Assembly (NCBI RefSeq): GCF_008365315.1
Contig: NZ_CP043506.1
Location: 1,842,001 to 1,906,000, forward strand
Reading direction: 5' to 3'
Origin: Acetobacter vaccinii
GTDB taxonomy: Bacteria; Pseudomonadota; Alphaproteobacteria; Acetobacterales; Acetobacteraceae
Length of the DNA: 64,000 nt
Under the pieces are notes generated by a model, which was given only the letters and a program-made list of their open reading frames with translations, was not told the DNA's origin and ran no database searches. Of the stretch, positions 44,925-54,403 are shown piece after piece. Numbering within the stretch: position 1 is the first letter of the stretch; each line of letters starts with the position of its first letter. Made by a program: the position numbers and the translations under genes.

Positions 44925-44953
44925 TGTGCAAGAACCGGGCAAGAGAATGTCAA
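44925..44953 (-). promoter_or_regulatory. Candidate mraZ promoter
   Basis: A consensus -35 TTGACA (44948-44953) on the minus strand is 17 bp from a poor -10 (TGCACA, 44925-44930). If used, the leader is about 160 bases and includes the MraZ repeats. The -10 is weak, so the start site is uncertain. The rest of 44759-45012 shows nothing else clear. Confidence 0.35.
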
Positions 44954-45012
44954 GAAACGGGCGTGAGCCTGTCGATGACTCGCCTGTTCTTTTTTTGTTC
45001 TATAAAAGGGAA

Positions 45013-45430
<418 letters not shown>

Positions 45431-45435
45431 GGCGC

Positions 45436-45464
45436 ACCCTGCTGTGCGCAGGGGCTAAGGTCAA
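45436..45464 (-). promoter_or_regulatory. Promoter of rnpB
   Basis: On the minus strand -35 TTGACC (45459-45464) and -10 CAGGGT (45436-45441) are 17 bp apart; a start 6-7 bases downstream coincides with the 5' strand of helix P1 at about 45430. The -10 is weak but the position agrees well with the RNA end. Confidence 0.5.
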
Positions 45465-45521
45465 GTGCTTTGTGAGAGGTAGGAGGCTGGTATTGTGTGA
45501 AAAAATTGCTAAATTTTTTGC

Positions 45522-46562
45522 ATGTCGGATCAAGCAGACCTCGCCACACCCGCCACGCCAGCCCGGCCCAACCTGCCGTCGCGCCTGCTTTTGCGCTGGA
45601 TTGCGTGGCAGGCGGCCAGAAAGGTCAGGCACGTTACCATTCGCCCCCCGCCAGAAGGTCCGGTGCCGGAGGAAAAGGTCGCGGCACATTTTTTGCGTGT
45701 TTTGCGCAAGAATATGGATACGCCGTCTTTCCCGCCCTTTCTGTCCTCTCTGCCCCTGCGCAGGGTCCTAACAGTTGAGGTGCCGGGGCCTGCGGGGATG
45801 ATGAAGGCACGGCTATTTGTGCCCCATGGCCGGGTACGCGGGGCCGTGCTCTACCTGCATGGTGGTGGGTTTGTGCATTGCGGTTTGAACTCACACCACG
45901 GCATTTGCTGCCGTCTGGCGCGGACATCTGGCGCTGCGGTGCTGCTGCCTGATTACAGACTGGCCCCGGAACATCCTTTTCCCGCCGCGGTGGAGGATGC
46001 TCAGGCTGCTCTGGCGTGGCTGGCCCGTCTTTCCGCCCGTTTCTGGGGTGGTGGCGTTGCAGTCGCGGGGGATAGTGCCGGGGGCAATCTGGCCGCAGTG
46101 CTGGCGCAGGAGGGGCGCAGCGGGGTGGGGCCGACGCCTGTCCTTCAGGTCTTGTACTACCCCTCGCTCTATGGGCGCAGGACATTCCCGTCCCATCAGA
46201 CTTACGCCAAGGGCTACTTCCTCTCCCGTCGGTCTATGGAATGGTATGGGGAGCAATATATCCAGACGGTACAGGACTGGACTGACCCCCGCTTTGTTCC
46301 GGGTGAAAACCCGGACCTGACAGGGTTGGCCCCGGCGGTGATCATCACGGCCGAGTGTGACCCCATGCATGATGAAGGGGCAGCCTATGCCAATGCCCTG
46401 CGGCGGGCCGGGGTGCCGGTGCTATACCGTTGTTACCCTGGGACTTTGCATGCGTTTTTGAATTTTTATGCCCTGATGCCACATGGCAAGGCTGCATTAC
46501 GGCTGGCGGGCAGGGCGTTGCGTAAAGCCTTTGCCCACCATGGCGGCAAGGCTGTTCCATAA
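45522..46562 (+). CDS. Alpha/beta-hydrolase, hormone-sensitive-lipase (family IV) esterase
   Basis: A 346-residue cytoplasmic esterase/lipase-like enzyme. The oxyanion-hole motif HGGG is in LYLHGGGFVHCG, the nucleophile Ser in VAGDSAGGNLA, the acid Asp in AECDPMHDEG, and the catalytic His in GTLHAFLNF; DYRLAPEHPFPAA is characteristic of family IV. The N-terminal cap region is Arg-rich. ATG 45522 has no strong ribosome-binding site. It starts 91 bases from rnpB, divergently, and is followed by a hairpin. The natural substrate (short-chain esters) is inferred from the family. Confidence 0.88.
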   Translation: MSDQADLATPATPARPNLPSRLLLRWIAWQAARKVRHVTIRPPPEGPVPEEKVAAHFLRVLRKNMDTPSFPPFLSSLPLRRVLTVEVPGPAGMMKARLFVPHGRVRGAVLYLHGGGFVHCGLNSHHGICCRLARTSGAAVLLPDYRLAPEHPFPAAVEDAQAALAWLARLSARFWGGGVAVAGDSAGGNLAAVLAQEGRSGVGPTPVLQVLYYPSLYGRRTFPSHQTYAKGYFLSRRSMEWYGEQYIQTVQDWTDPRFVPGENPDLTGLAPAVIITAECDPMHDEGAAYANALRRAGVPVLYRCYPGTLHAFLNFYALMPHGKAALRLAGRALRKAFAHHGGKAVP

Positions 46563-46587
46563 ACCCTTTTTGACCAAGGTATCATGG

Positions 46588-46616
46588 TCCGGCGGGCGTA
46601 CGATAGGCCCGCCGGA
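46588..46616. terminator. Bidirectional hairpin between esterase and zwf-side genes
   Basis: TCCGGCGGGC (46588-46597) pairs perfectly with GCCCGCCGGA (46607-46616), a 10-bp GC-rich stem with a 9-base loop, between convergent genes. No T tract follows on either side. Confidence 0.6.
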
Positions 46617-46624
46617 AGTCCGTG

Positions 46625-47065
46625 TCAGGGAACGGGGTGGAACACGCCTGGCGAGTTCTGGTCGGATTCGATAACCCTGTTCATACGGTCCACCCGCAGG
46701 GTGAACAGGCGGGGCAGGTCATCCTTGGGGCCGGGGCAGGTGCCAGAATGTTTTTCCATGACATCAATGCGCGATGCTGTGGGGGCATCGTTGCCGTTGA
46801 CCACAAACAGCAGGCAGTCCGGCCGGTCATGCGTCATGCCATTATGGGTGACAAGCAGGCGCAGATGGCGAATAAGCGCTGTGTCATCATACCAGTTGGC
46901 GGGGCGGAAGGTATAGCGGTCCACCAGCGTATCCAGCATCCCGCTGCGGGCCAGCCCGATCATCAGCAGGGACAGGGGAAGCACCAGAGCAATCCGCCGC
47001 AGAAGATGCTGGCGGAAGGTTCTTTTGGTAAACGGGCCTTTAAGCCTGGGGGGTTGTATTGTCAT
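46625..47065 (-). CDS. Membrane-anchored hypothetical protein coupled to zwf
   Basis: A 146-residue protein of unknown function. An Arg/Lys-rich N-terminus is followed by one hydrophobic segment (IALVLPLSLLMIGLA), which makes it likely anchored in the inner membrane with the C-terminal 95 residues in the periplasm; these include two Cys (DRPDCLLFVV and HSGTCPGPKDD). ATG 47065 overlaps the zwf stop as ATGA, so it is translated with glucose-6-phosphate dehydrogenase. The overlap rather than homology supports it as a gene. Confidence 0.65.
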   Translation of the reverse strand: MTIQPPRLKGPFTKRTFRQHLLRRIALVLPLSLLMIGLARSGMLDTLVDRYTFRPANWYDDTALIRHLRLLVTHNGMTHDRPDCLLFVVNGNDAPTASRIDVMEKHSGTCPGPKDDLPRLFTLRVDRMNRVIESDQNSPGVFHPVP

Positions 47066-48534
47066 GGCAGCATATCTTCGTGCCACATGGCACCATCACG
47101 GGCAAGCAGGGCGCGGGCCGAGGGCGGACCCCAACTGCCTGCCGGATAGGGCTCCAGCGGGGTCAGGGCCTGCTGCCAGGATGTCAGGATCGGCTCGACC
47201 CAACGCCATGAGGCATCAACCTCGTCCCGGCGGATAAACAGTGCGGGGTCTCCCCGGACTGCATCCAGCAGCAGGCGCTCATAGGAGTCCTGATATGCGA
47301 GGGAGAAAACATTTTTATAGGCCATGTCCAGCTTGGCATTCTGCACGCGGAAGCTGCCTGCGGCGGGGTCACGCACAGCCATGACAAAGGACAGTTCCTC
47401 ATGCGGGGCAATGCGGATGACCAACCGGCCGGGGGAGGGCATGTTGGTAAAAATGGGCCACACCTGCGGGCGGAACTGGAGCACGATTTCCGTGGTTTTT
47501 GTGGCAAGGCGCTTGCCGGTCCGCAGGTAGAAGGGGGTATTGCCCCAGCGGGCCGTGCGTATTTTGGTGCGGATGGCCACAAATGTTTCTGTGCTGCTGC
47601 TGCGACCGGTGTTCAGGTCTTCCGTGTAGCCCGGCACGATCCTGTTTTTCAGCGTGCCGCTGACATATTGCCCGCGGATGACATTTTGCCGCACCATGTC
47701 CGGTGTCATCGGGCGCAGGGCGTTGAGAACTTTCATTTTCTCATTACGCAGGTCGTCAGAGCGCAAGGAGGCCGGGGCATCCATGGCGACCATACACAGG
47801 ATTTGCAGCAGGTGGTTCTGCATCATGTCCCGCAGGGCACCTGCCTCGTCGTAGTAAGACCCTCGGTCTTCCACCCCGACGGTTTCGGCCGCAGTAATCT
47901 GCACATGGTCGATCGCACTGGATGACCACAGCATTTCCAGAGCCGGGTTGGCAAAACGCAGGGCCAGAATGTTCTGGACCCCTTCTTTCCCCAGATAATG
48001 GTCAATCCGGTAGATCGATTCTTCAGGGAAATACCGGCCCACGCCAGTGTTGATCGCCTGTGCCGTGGCCAGGCTGGTGCCTATGGGTTTTTCCAGCACC
48101 ACGCGGGATGTCGGCGTGACCAGTCCCTGTTCCGCCAGCGACTGGCACAGCACGGAAAACAGCGACGGGGCCGTGGCAAGGTAGAACACCCGCGCCCGTG
48201 GGCTTTCAGGCAGCAGGGCGCGCAGGCCGTCCCAGTTGGCTTCCTGTTTTGTGGCGTCGAGGTAGATGTAGGTCAGCAGGCCCAGAAAGCGGTGCAGTGT
48301 GTCCTTGTCCTGCGTGGCTTCGGGGGCAAATTCCCTGAGGGAGCTGATGACACTGTCGCGGAACTCTTCGGTCGTCAGGTTTGAGCGTGCAACGCAGATA
48401 ATGCGGGCATCATCATCAAACTCCTGCGCCATGAAGCGGCGGAGGAAGGCAGGCAGCAGTTTGCGGCGTGACAGGTCGCCAGTAGCGCCAAAAAGAACGA
48501 AATCAAAGGGGTCCGTGCGGTTCACAAGGGCCAT
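47062..48534 (-). CDS. zwf: Glucose-6-phosphate 1-dehydrogenase
   Basis: Opens the oxidative pentose-phosphate (and Entner-Doudoroff) route; in acetic acid bacteria the pentose-phosphate pathway is the main cytoplasmic sugar route because glycolysis is often incomplete. The 490-residue protein has the nucleotide-binding LFGATGDLSRRKLLPA, the active-site RIDHYLGKEGVQNIL, and C-terminal ATTxRT-like substrate segments (TGKRLATKTTEIVLQF). The start at 48534 has a candidate promoter about 95 bp upstream. Confidence 0.97.
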   Translation of the reverse strand: MALVNRTDPFDFVLFGATGDLSRRKLLPAFLRRFMAQEFDDDARIICVARSNLTTEEFRDSVISSLREFAPEATQDKDTLHRFLGLLTYIYLDATKQEANWDGLRALLPESPRARVFYLATAPSLFSVLCQSLAEQGLVTPTSRVVLEKPIGTSLATAQAINTGVGRYFPEESIYRIDHYLGKEGVQNILALRFANPALEMLWSSSAIDHVQITAAETVGVEDRGSYYDEAGALRDMMQNHLLQILCMVAMDAPASLRSDDLRNEKMKVLNALRPMTPDMVRQNVIRGQYVSGTLKNRIVPGYTEDLNTGRSSSTETFVAIRTKIRTARWGNTPFYLRTGKRLATKTTEIVLQFRPQVWPIFTNMPSPGRLVIRIAPHEELSFVMAVRDPAAGSFRVQNAKLDMAYKNVFSLAYQDSYERLLLDAVRGDPALFIRRDEVDASWRWVEPILTSWQQALTPLEPYPAGSWGPPSARALLARDGAMWHEDMLP

Positions 48535-48628
48535 GGTGCAAAGGTTCCAGCAAAGCGGCAGGGGGCGCGACCCACCTTAGGCAAGACAAGGTTCCGGGCC
48601 ATGGTGGACACCGGGTGCGGTTGCACCG

Positions 48629-48657
48629 CTTATGGAAGGTGGGCATCGTGTTTGCAA
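48629..48657 (-). promoter_or_regulatory. Candidate zwf promoter
   Basis: On the minus strand -35 TTGCAA (48652-48657) and -10 CATAAG (48629-48634) are 17 bp apart, about 95 bp before the zwf ATG, in the zwf/gapR divergent region. No plus-strand promoter for gapR was convincing. Confidence 0.45.
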
Positions 48658-48788
48658 GAGCCGCGCCATGCAGGCACATTGACCGCTTGCACGCGGCACG
48701 ATAAGCCCGCGCCTTCCACCCCACCGGCGGAGCGTGGCCTGTCTGCGTGCCATGCCGGAATACATGATGTGAAAGAAAGGGCCCAGTC

Positions 48789-49061
48789 ATGGATGGTGAA
48801 CACTTTTCTGGTGATGACGACGCAGCCGTAGGTGGAATTGCCGCAGACCGGCTGAGAAGCATCATTGAAAGAGTTGAGCGGCTGGAAGAAGAGCGCAAAG
48901 CTCTTGCCGGCGATATCAAGGATATTTTTACAGAAGCCAAATCCGCAGGGTTTGATGTAAAGGTTATTCGCCAGATTATCCGCCTGCGTAAGCAGGAGCC
49001 TGCGGAAGTGGAAGAGCAGGAAACACTGCTGGACATTTATCGTCGCGCACTTGGCATGTAA
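48789..49061 (+). CDS. gapR: GapR-family nucleoid-associated protein (DUF2312)
   Basis: A 90-residue protein. Caulobacter GapR forms clamps on overtwisted AT-rich DNA ahead of polymerases and helps topoisomerases. The DUF2312 core is unmistakable: ADRLRSIIERVERLEEERKALAGDIKDIFTEAKSAGFDVKVIRQIIRLRK, a coiled coil with basic DNA-contacting residues, ending TLLDIYRRALGM. An acidic, Gly-rich N-terminus precedes it. ATG 48789 follows GAAAGGG. The next gene starts 30 bp downstream. Confidence 0.95.
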   Translation: MDGEHFSGDDDAAVGGIAADRLRSIIERVERLEEERKALAGDIKDIFTEAKSAGFDVKVIRQIIRLRKQEPAEVEEQETLLDIYRRALGM

Positions 49062-49091
49062 AAAAATCAGGCTGGATCAGGTCGGTTTGTC

Positions 49092-49715
49092 ATGATGTCT
49101 CTGTCTTTTCCGGAATGGATGCCCCTGTGGGGCCAACTGCTGGTACTGGCTTGCGGGCTTATGTTCGGGCTTGCATTCATGATGATGCCTTTTGCGGTTT
49201 TTGGCGTGAAAGGCAGGCTGACCGAACTGTCCTTGCAGGTTGAGGAGCTCCAGGCCGCAGTGCGTTCTCTGGGTATGCGCACCGCTGCCACGCCACAGGG
49301 GTTGGCAGCGCCAGAAGGCGCTGTGGTGGAGGAGATTCGTGCCACCCCGTGGGAGGCGGCAGAAAAGCCGCCTGTGGTGCGGGAAGTGCCGATTTTTCCG
49401 GAGCTGCGGACACCGCGTGTTTCCGACGCGTATGAGGCACGGCAGGCCGAACCTCCTGTGCCGGTTATGGAGCCAGCATCGGTCGCTTCCAAACGCATGC
49501 CCTGGCATGAGGAGGAACCCGAGCGGCAGGAAACGGCAGAGGAAATTTTGCGTCGGCAGAGAGCGCCTGATGCTAACCAGCCTGCCTACAGGCCCGATTT
49601 TTCGCGCGAGGCCCCAGCCCGCGCGGCGACTTTGGGCCAGTCCACCCCACGTTATGACGACCATACAGGTCGTGCGGAACCAGTTCTGAACTGGCCCGGG
49701 CAGCCCGCCCCCTGA
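49092..49715 (+). CDS. Single-pass membrane hypothetical protein
   Basis: A 207-residue protein with one N-terminal transmembrane helix (LLVLACGLMFGLAFMMMPFAV), a short coiled coil (LTELSLQVEELQAAVRSL), and a long Pro/Glu/Ala-rich C-terminal domain that looks disordered. The architecture resembles short membrane tethers. It lies in the same direction as gapR, 30 bp downstream, and may be co-transcribed. Not recognised as a named family. Confidence 0.7.
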   Translation: MMSLSFPEWMPLWGQLLVLACGLMFGLAFMMMPFAVFGVKGRLTELSLQVEELQAAVRSLGMRTAATPQGLAAPEGAVVEEIRATPWEAAEKPPVVREVPIFPELRTPRVSDAYEARQAEPPVPVMEPASVASKRMPWHEEEPERQETAEEILRRQRAPDANQPAYRPDFSREAPARAATLGQSTPRYDDHTGRAEPVLNWPGQPAP

Positions 49716-49730
49716 AACAAGGCGGGTTAC

Positions 49731-50510
49731 TTAGCCCTGTGCGTTTGTATCCGGTGTGTTCTCCGTTGCTGGGAGCACGGCAGCCAGTCTGGCCTGGGTG
49801 GCAACCAGCAGGGTCCGGGCGCGTGGCATGTCCAGAGCGCTCAGGCTACGCTGCATAGCCAGTAGAATGTCGGAGGTTGCATCGGGCAGGGCTTTGTCCC
49901 ACCAGTCCAGAGCGTCCTCCAACTGGCCACGTTCAGCCAGAACCGTCGCGTGGTTGTGGCATCCGCGGTAATCCCCTGTTTCGGCTGACCGTTGGTACCA
50001 GGCGTGGGCAGCCTGCACGTCTTTGCCAACAACCCAGCCTTCTTCATAAAAGCGGCCCAGAATATTCATGGACTTGGCGTGGTTGTTGTTGGCTGCGGTC
50101 TGGAAGAGGTCAAAAGCCTTGGGCAGGTTTTGGGGCATGCCAATCCCGCGCATGGTCAGGATGCCAAGGTTGTAGTGCCCCCACTCATCACCCAGTTCGG
50201 CGGCTTTGGCGTAGTGGCTGGCGGCTTCGGTCAGGTTTTTGTCACACCCCCAGCCAAAGTGATGGCATCGCCCCAGCATGTTATGGGCTGGCCCGTAGCC
50301 TGCATTGGCGGCCATGGTAAACCAGATGATGGCCTGCTGCGGGTCGGGGGGCATGAACGTGCTGTTAAGCAGGGCCTTGCCCCACAGAACCTGCTCAAGA
50401 TGATACCCAAGCAGTGCCTTTTGATGAATGGCCTGAATGGAGTCAGGAAGCTGCAAGGCCGAGGTATCAGCCTTATCCTGTTTGCCAAAAGGGAGAAAAT
50501 TCTTGAGCAT
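49731..50510 (-). CDS. Sel1/TPR-repeat protein
   Basis: A 259-residue cytoplasmic protein built of Sel1-like repeats. No signal peptide. Repeats are visible as QQAIIWFTMAANAGYGPAHNMLGRCHHFGWGCDKN, LTEAASHYAKAAELGDEWGHYNLGILTMRGIGMPQN, LPKAFDLFQTAANNNHAKSMNILGRFYEEGWVV and VQAAHAWYQRSAETGDYRGCHNHATVL, shortened motifs of which the A..G..A..LG pattern is diagnostic. These scaffold protein-protein contacts; the partner is unknown. It lies alone between a convergent gene and proB. Confidence 0.85.
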   Translation of the reverse strand: MLKNFLPFGKQDKADTSALQLPDSIQAIHQKALLGYHLEQVLWGKALLNSTFMPPDPQQAIIWFTMAANAGYGPAHNMLGRCHHFGWGCDKNLTEAASHYAKAAELGDEWGHYNLGILTMRGIGMPQNLPKAFDLFQTAANNNHAKSMNILGRFYEEGWVVGKDVQAAHAWYQRSAETGDYRGCHNHATVLAERGQLEDALDWWDKALPDATSDILLAMQRSLSALDMPRARTLLVATQARLAAVLPATENTPDTNAQG

Positions 50511-50618
50511 GGCCAGTCACTGCAAAAAGCGGAAATGATAGCCAAGCGTAATGGCAGAACCCGGCAATGTCACGGGCACAGGGTCAGTAAACCCCGACCG
50601 TGACAAAGGGTGCGGGTG

Positions 50619-51749
50619 TCAGAGCATGACAAGGTCATCCCGATGGATGATTTCTCCACGCCCAGGGCGACCAAGGAGCTGACTGGTTTCGGTTGAGTGG
50701 TGGCCAGCCAGACGGCGGGTATCCTCCGCATCATGCGCGGCAAGGCCGTGGGCAAGAACACGGCCACCATTTTCAACAATTTCCACAAGGTCACCTTGGG
50801 AAAAATCACCCTTCACGGCCAGTACCCCGGCAGGGAGCAAGGAGCGGCCATGCCGTAGTGCGGCGGCCGCACCATCATCGACAAGAATTTCTCCGGCAGG
50901 GTTCAGGCTGCCAACAATCCACTGCTTGCGGGCTGTCGGAGTCTGCGCCTGTGGGAGAAACCACGAGCAGCGTGCCCCATCCATCAGGGCTTTCAGAGGG
51001 TGCAGGGTTTTGCCAATGGCAATTGCCATGGCGCAGCCAGACCGTGTGGCAATACCCGCAGCCAGCAGCTTGGTACGCATACCGCCGGAGGAATAGCCCG
51101 GCGGGGGCGCGCCCCCCATGGCTTCGATCTCGGGGGTTAGAGTCTCAATAATCGGCAGATGGCGCGCCTCGGGGTTGGTGCGGGGGTCGGCTGTGTAAAG
51201 CCCGTCGATATCAGACAGCAGTACAAGCTGGTCGGCATCTGTCATCTGGGCGACCCGGGCCGCCAGACGGTCATTGTCACCAAAGCGGATTTCTGCCGTT
51301 GCAATGGTGTCGTTTTCGTTAATGACCGGCACGCAGCCCAGTTCCAGCAGGGTTTTCAGGGTTGCCCGTGCATTCAGGTAACGGCGGCGGTCTTCCGTAT
51401 CTTCTGGCGTCAGCAGCAACTGCGCGGCTGTCAGGCTCTGGGCAGACAGGGCGTTGCTCCAGGCCTGCGCAAGGCGGATCTGGCCAACGGCTGCGGCTGC
51501 CTGTTTTTCCGCCAGTCGCAGGACGCCCTCTGTCATGCCAAGGCTATGTCGGGCCAGAGCAATCGCGCCGGAGGAAACAACAGTGACCGAAGTACCCTGC
51601 TGGCGCAGCAGGGCAATATCCTCCGCCACACTGGCCAGCCACTCCTGCCGGGGGGCGGCTTTGTGTGGGTCCACCACCAGTGCACTGCCGATTTTGACAA
51701 CCAGGCGTTTGGCGTTGCTCAGGGAAGGGCAGGGCGGTGTTGCACTCAT
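50619..51749 (-). CDS. proB: Glutamate 5-kinase
   Basis: First step of proline synthesis, phosphorylating glutamate with ATP. The 376-residue protein has the amino-acid kinase domain (LVVKIGSALVV, VVSSGAIALAR, VPVINENDTIA, LVLLSDIDGLYTADP) and a C-terminal PUA domain (GEILVDDGAAAALRHGRSLLPAGV). The gene follows obgE by 40 bp on the same strand, a common alphaproteobacterial order (rplU-rpmA-obgE-proB). Confidence 0.97.
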   Translation of the reverse strand: MSATPPCPSLSNAKRLVVKIGSALVVDPHKAAPRQEWLASVAEDIALLRQQGTSVTVVSSGAIALARHSLGMTEGVLRLAEKQAAAAVGQIRLAQAWSNALSAQSLTAAQLLLTPEDTEDRRRYLNARATLKTLLELGCVPVINENDTIATAEIRFGDNDRLAARVAQMTDADQLVLLSDIDGLYTADPRTNPEARHLPIIETLTPEIEAMGGAPPPGYSSGGMRTKLLAAGIATRSGCAMAIAIGKTLHPLKALMDGARCSWFLPQAQTPTARKQWIVGSLNPAGEILVDDGAAAALRHGRSLLPAGVLAVKGDFSQGDLVEIVENGGRVLAHGLAAHDAEDTRRLAGHHSTETSQLLGRPGRGEIIHRDDLVML

Positions 51750-51789
51750 GGGATAAACCTGCTGCGGAGGTTGCTGCGTGCCTGTGGGC

Positions 51790-52854
<1,065 letters not shown>

Positions 52855-52910
52855 GACCCTGTCACTAGGTCCAGTCACGCGGGGGCCGCGTGCTGGAAAA
52901 GCCCGTGTGC

Positions 52911-53180
52911 TTATTCAGCCGCGAGGGGCAGCGCGTCAACAGAAACATGCACGCGGCCTTCGGTGCGGCGTTCAAAGCGAACGTTGCCGTCAACCAGCGC
53001 GAACAGCGTGTGGTCACGACCGACGCCAACATTCAGGCCAGCCTTCACCTTCGTGCCGCGCTGACGGATGATGATGTTGCCAGCGATAACCTGCTCGCCA
53101 CCAAATTTCTTGACGCCAAGACGACGTCCGGCGCTGTCGCGCCCGTTGCGGGATGAACCGCCAGCTTTCTTTTGTGCCAT
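52911..53180 (-). CDS. rpmA: 50S ribosomal protein L27
   Basis: An 89-residue ribosomal protein whose N-terminus reaches the peptidyl-transferase centre. It begins [20 protein letters not shown], the long conserved start, with [19 protein letters not shown]. No N-terminal cleavage extension is present. rplU lies 48 bp upstream. Confidence 0.98.
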   Translation of the reverse strand: MAQKKAGGSSRNGRDSAGRRLGVKKFGGEQVIAGNIIIRQRGTKVKAGLNVGVGRDHTLFALVDGNVRFERRTEGRVHVSVDALPLAAE

Positions 53181-53228
53181 GACCTAAATCCTCCTCGGTC
53201 CTGACCGCGTGTATTCCCTTGTGGGGAA

Positions 53229-53543
53229 TCAGGCGGCGTTGATTTCCTGAATGCGCACAACGGTAACCGGCTGGCGGTGACCGTTCTTGCGGCGGCTGTT
53301 CTGCCGACGGCGCTTCTTGAAGATGATGACCTTCTTGAGGCGGTCCTGAGCGATGACAGTGGCCGTTACCAGTGCGCCAGCAACTGTGGGTGCGCCGATC
53401 TTGGAGCCGTTTTCGCCGCCGACAGCCAGAACTTCATCAAAAGTGATGGTGGCGCCAGCTTCGACTTCCAGCTTTTCGATCTTCAGCACCATGTTGGGCT
53501 CGACCCGGTACTGTTTGCCGCCTGTGCGGATAACTGCGAACAT
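53229..53543 (-). CDS. rplU: 50S ribosomal protein L21
   Basis: A 104-residue L21. I chose ATG 53543 because [16 protein letters not shown] is the family N-terminus and a GGAAAGAGAG sequence lies just upstream; the frame is open to 53630 without family sequence. The C-terminal [25 protein letters not shown] binds 23S rRNA. Confidence 0.98.
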   Translation of the reverse strand: MFAVIRTGGKQYRVEPNMVLKIEKLEVEAGATITFDEVLAVGGENGSKIGAPTVAGALVTATVIAQDRLKKVIIFKKRRRQNSRRKNGHRQPVTVVRIQEINAA

Positions 53544-53674
53544 AAACTCTACTCTCTTTCCGAATCCCTGACCTTCGCGGTGCCTGCTGACACAGGCGAA
53601 GAGTCTGATCGCTTTTTCATCTTTGGCCACGCGGTAGGCGGTGGCATGCTTCCATCTTTGTGGATTAAGTGGGG

Positions 53675-53703
53675 CTTTAGAGCGACAGGGGGAGAGTCGT
53701 CAA
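53675..53703 (-). promoter_or_regulatory. Candidate rplU-rpmA promoter
   Basis: On the minus strand -35 TTGACG (53698-53703) and -10 CTAAAG (53675-53680) are 17 bp apart. The leader would be about 125 bases, long enough for regulation. Confidence 0.45.
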
Positions 53704-53728
53704 TAGTTTTAAAGCGTACGAATGCCTC

Positions 53729-53757
53729 TTGCATCGGTGGCGGAGGCTGTTTATAAG
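53729..53757 (+). promoter_or_regulatory. Promoter of tRNA-Ser
   Basis: -35 TTGCAT (53729-53734) and -10 TATAAG (53752-53757) are 17 bp apart, placing the start about seven bases before the mature tRNA 5' end. Confidence 0.7.
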
Positions 53758-53770
53758 CCCCCTACATGCT

Positions 53771-53860
<90 letters not shown>

Positions 53861-53900
53861 AAACCCCAATAATTTACAAAAAATCAAAAACCCTGATCAT

Positions 53901-54247
53901 TCAGGTCCTTACGTTTCCTGATGGCGTTCCGTAAAAGTTCTTCTTTTGTGGGTGATCGCGAGCATACAGGTCAGTGCTGAGTTTGAACCGCCTAAGATCA
54001 AGCTTGCCGGTCTGGAAGATAGCAGGGGCTATCCATTCCAATTTTGCAGCAAAGTTGCTTATTCCTGCGTGCTGGTACTGACTTTTTTATCCCGATAGCA
54101 ATTTGGGACATTTTCAAAAATGTGCAGAACGGCAAGCCTAGAATGCCTTCTAGCTTGGGAAACTATCTTGGGTAAAGAATTTGCAGCAGGGTCTATGCTG
54201 AGTGCAGTCCAATTCAAGCGGTCCACGTTCCCATTAGTTATAAATGG
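53901..54247 (-). pseudogene. Frameshifted gene remnant of unknown family
   Basis: Two protein-like minus-strand frames overlap in different phases. The upstream frame runs from after the stop at 54248 to a stop at 54059-54061 and encodes NGNVDRLNWTALSIDPAAN and later HSRLAVLHIFENVPNCYRDK. The downstream frame runs from after the stop at 54087-54089 to a stop at 53901-53903 and encodes SNFAAKLEWIAPAIFQTG and later KLSTDLYARDHPQKKNFYG. They join if the run of six T at 54083-54088 changes by one base, so this is probably a broken gene. A third frame upstream (stop at 54234-54236) may be an earlier part. I do not recognise the family. Confidence 0.45.
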
Positions 54248-54313
54248 CTAACGTGCTTGATTGGATGACTGACTGCTTAACTGACGACGGAGCTTTTTTA
54301 TCGGCCTCGAAAC

Positions 54314-54403
54314 TCAAGAGGCTGCCAAGCAGCAGATAGAAATATCGTCATAGCGCGTCAGCCTCTCAATCGTTGAGGATAAGAGGCTAACGCGTTTAAG
54401 TTG
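54314..54403 (-). mobile_element. Possible transposase C-terminal remnant (IS5-like)
   Basis: A minus-strand frame ending at 54314-54316 encodes IERLTRYDDISICCLAAS. The TRYD, six residues, LAA pattern matches the tail of many IS5-family transposases (RIATRYDKLxxxFLAA type). It abuts the yfdX stop and has no upstream part of the element. Terminal repeats were not found. The rest of 53861-54403 is AT-rich without an intact gene. Confidence 0.4.

Noticed and set aside
50568-50605. Inverted repeat TGTCACGG/CCGTGACA downstream of proB
   Set aside because: An 8-bp stem with a 22-base loop and no T tract is too weak to call a terminator.
54360-54388. AGCCTCT/AGAGGCT inverted repeat downstream of yfdX
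   Set aside because: A seven-base stem with a 15-base loop and no T run; it lies in remnant sequence and could be chance.
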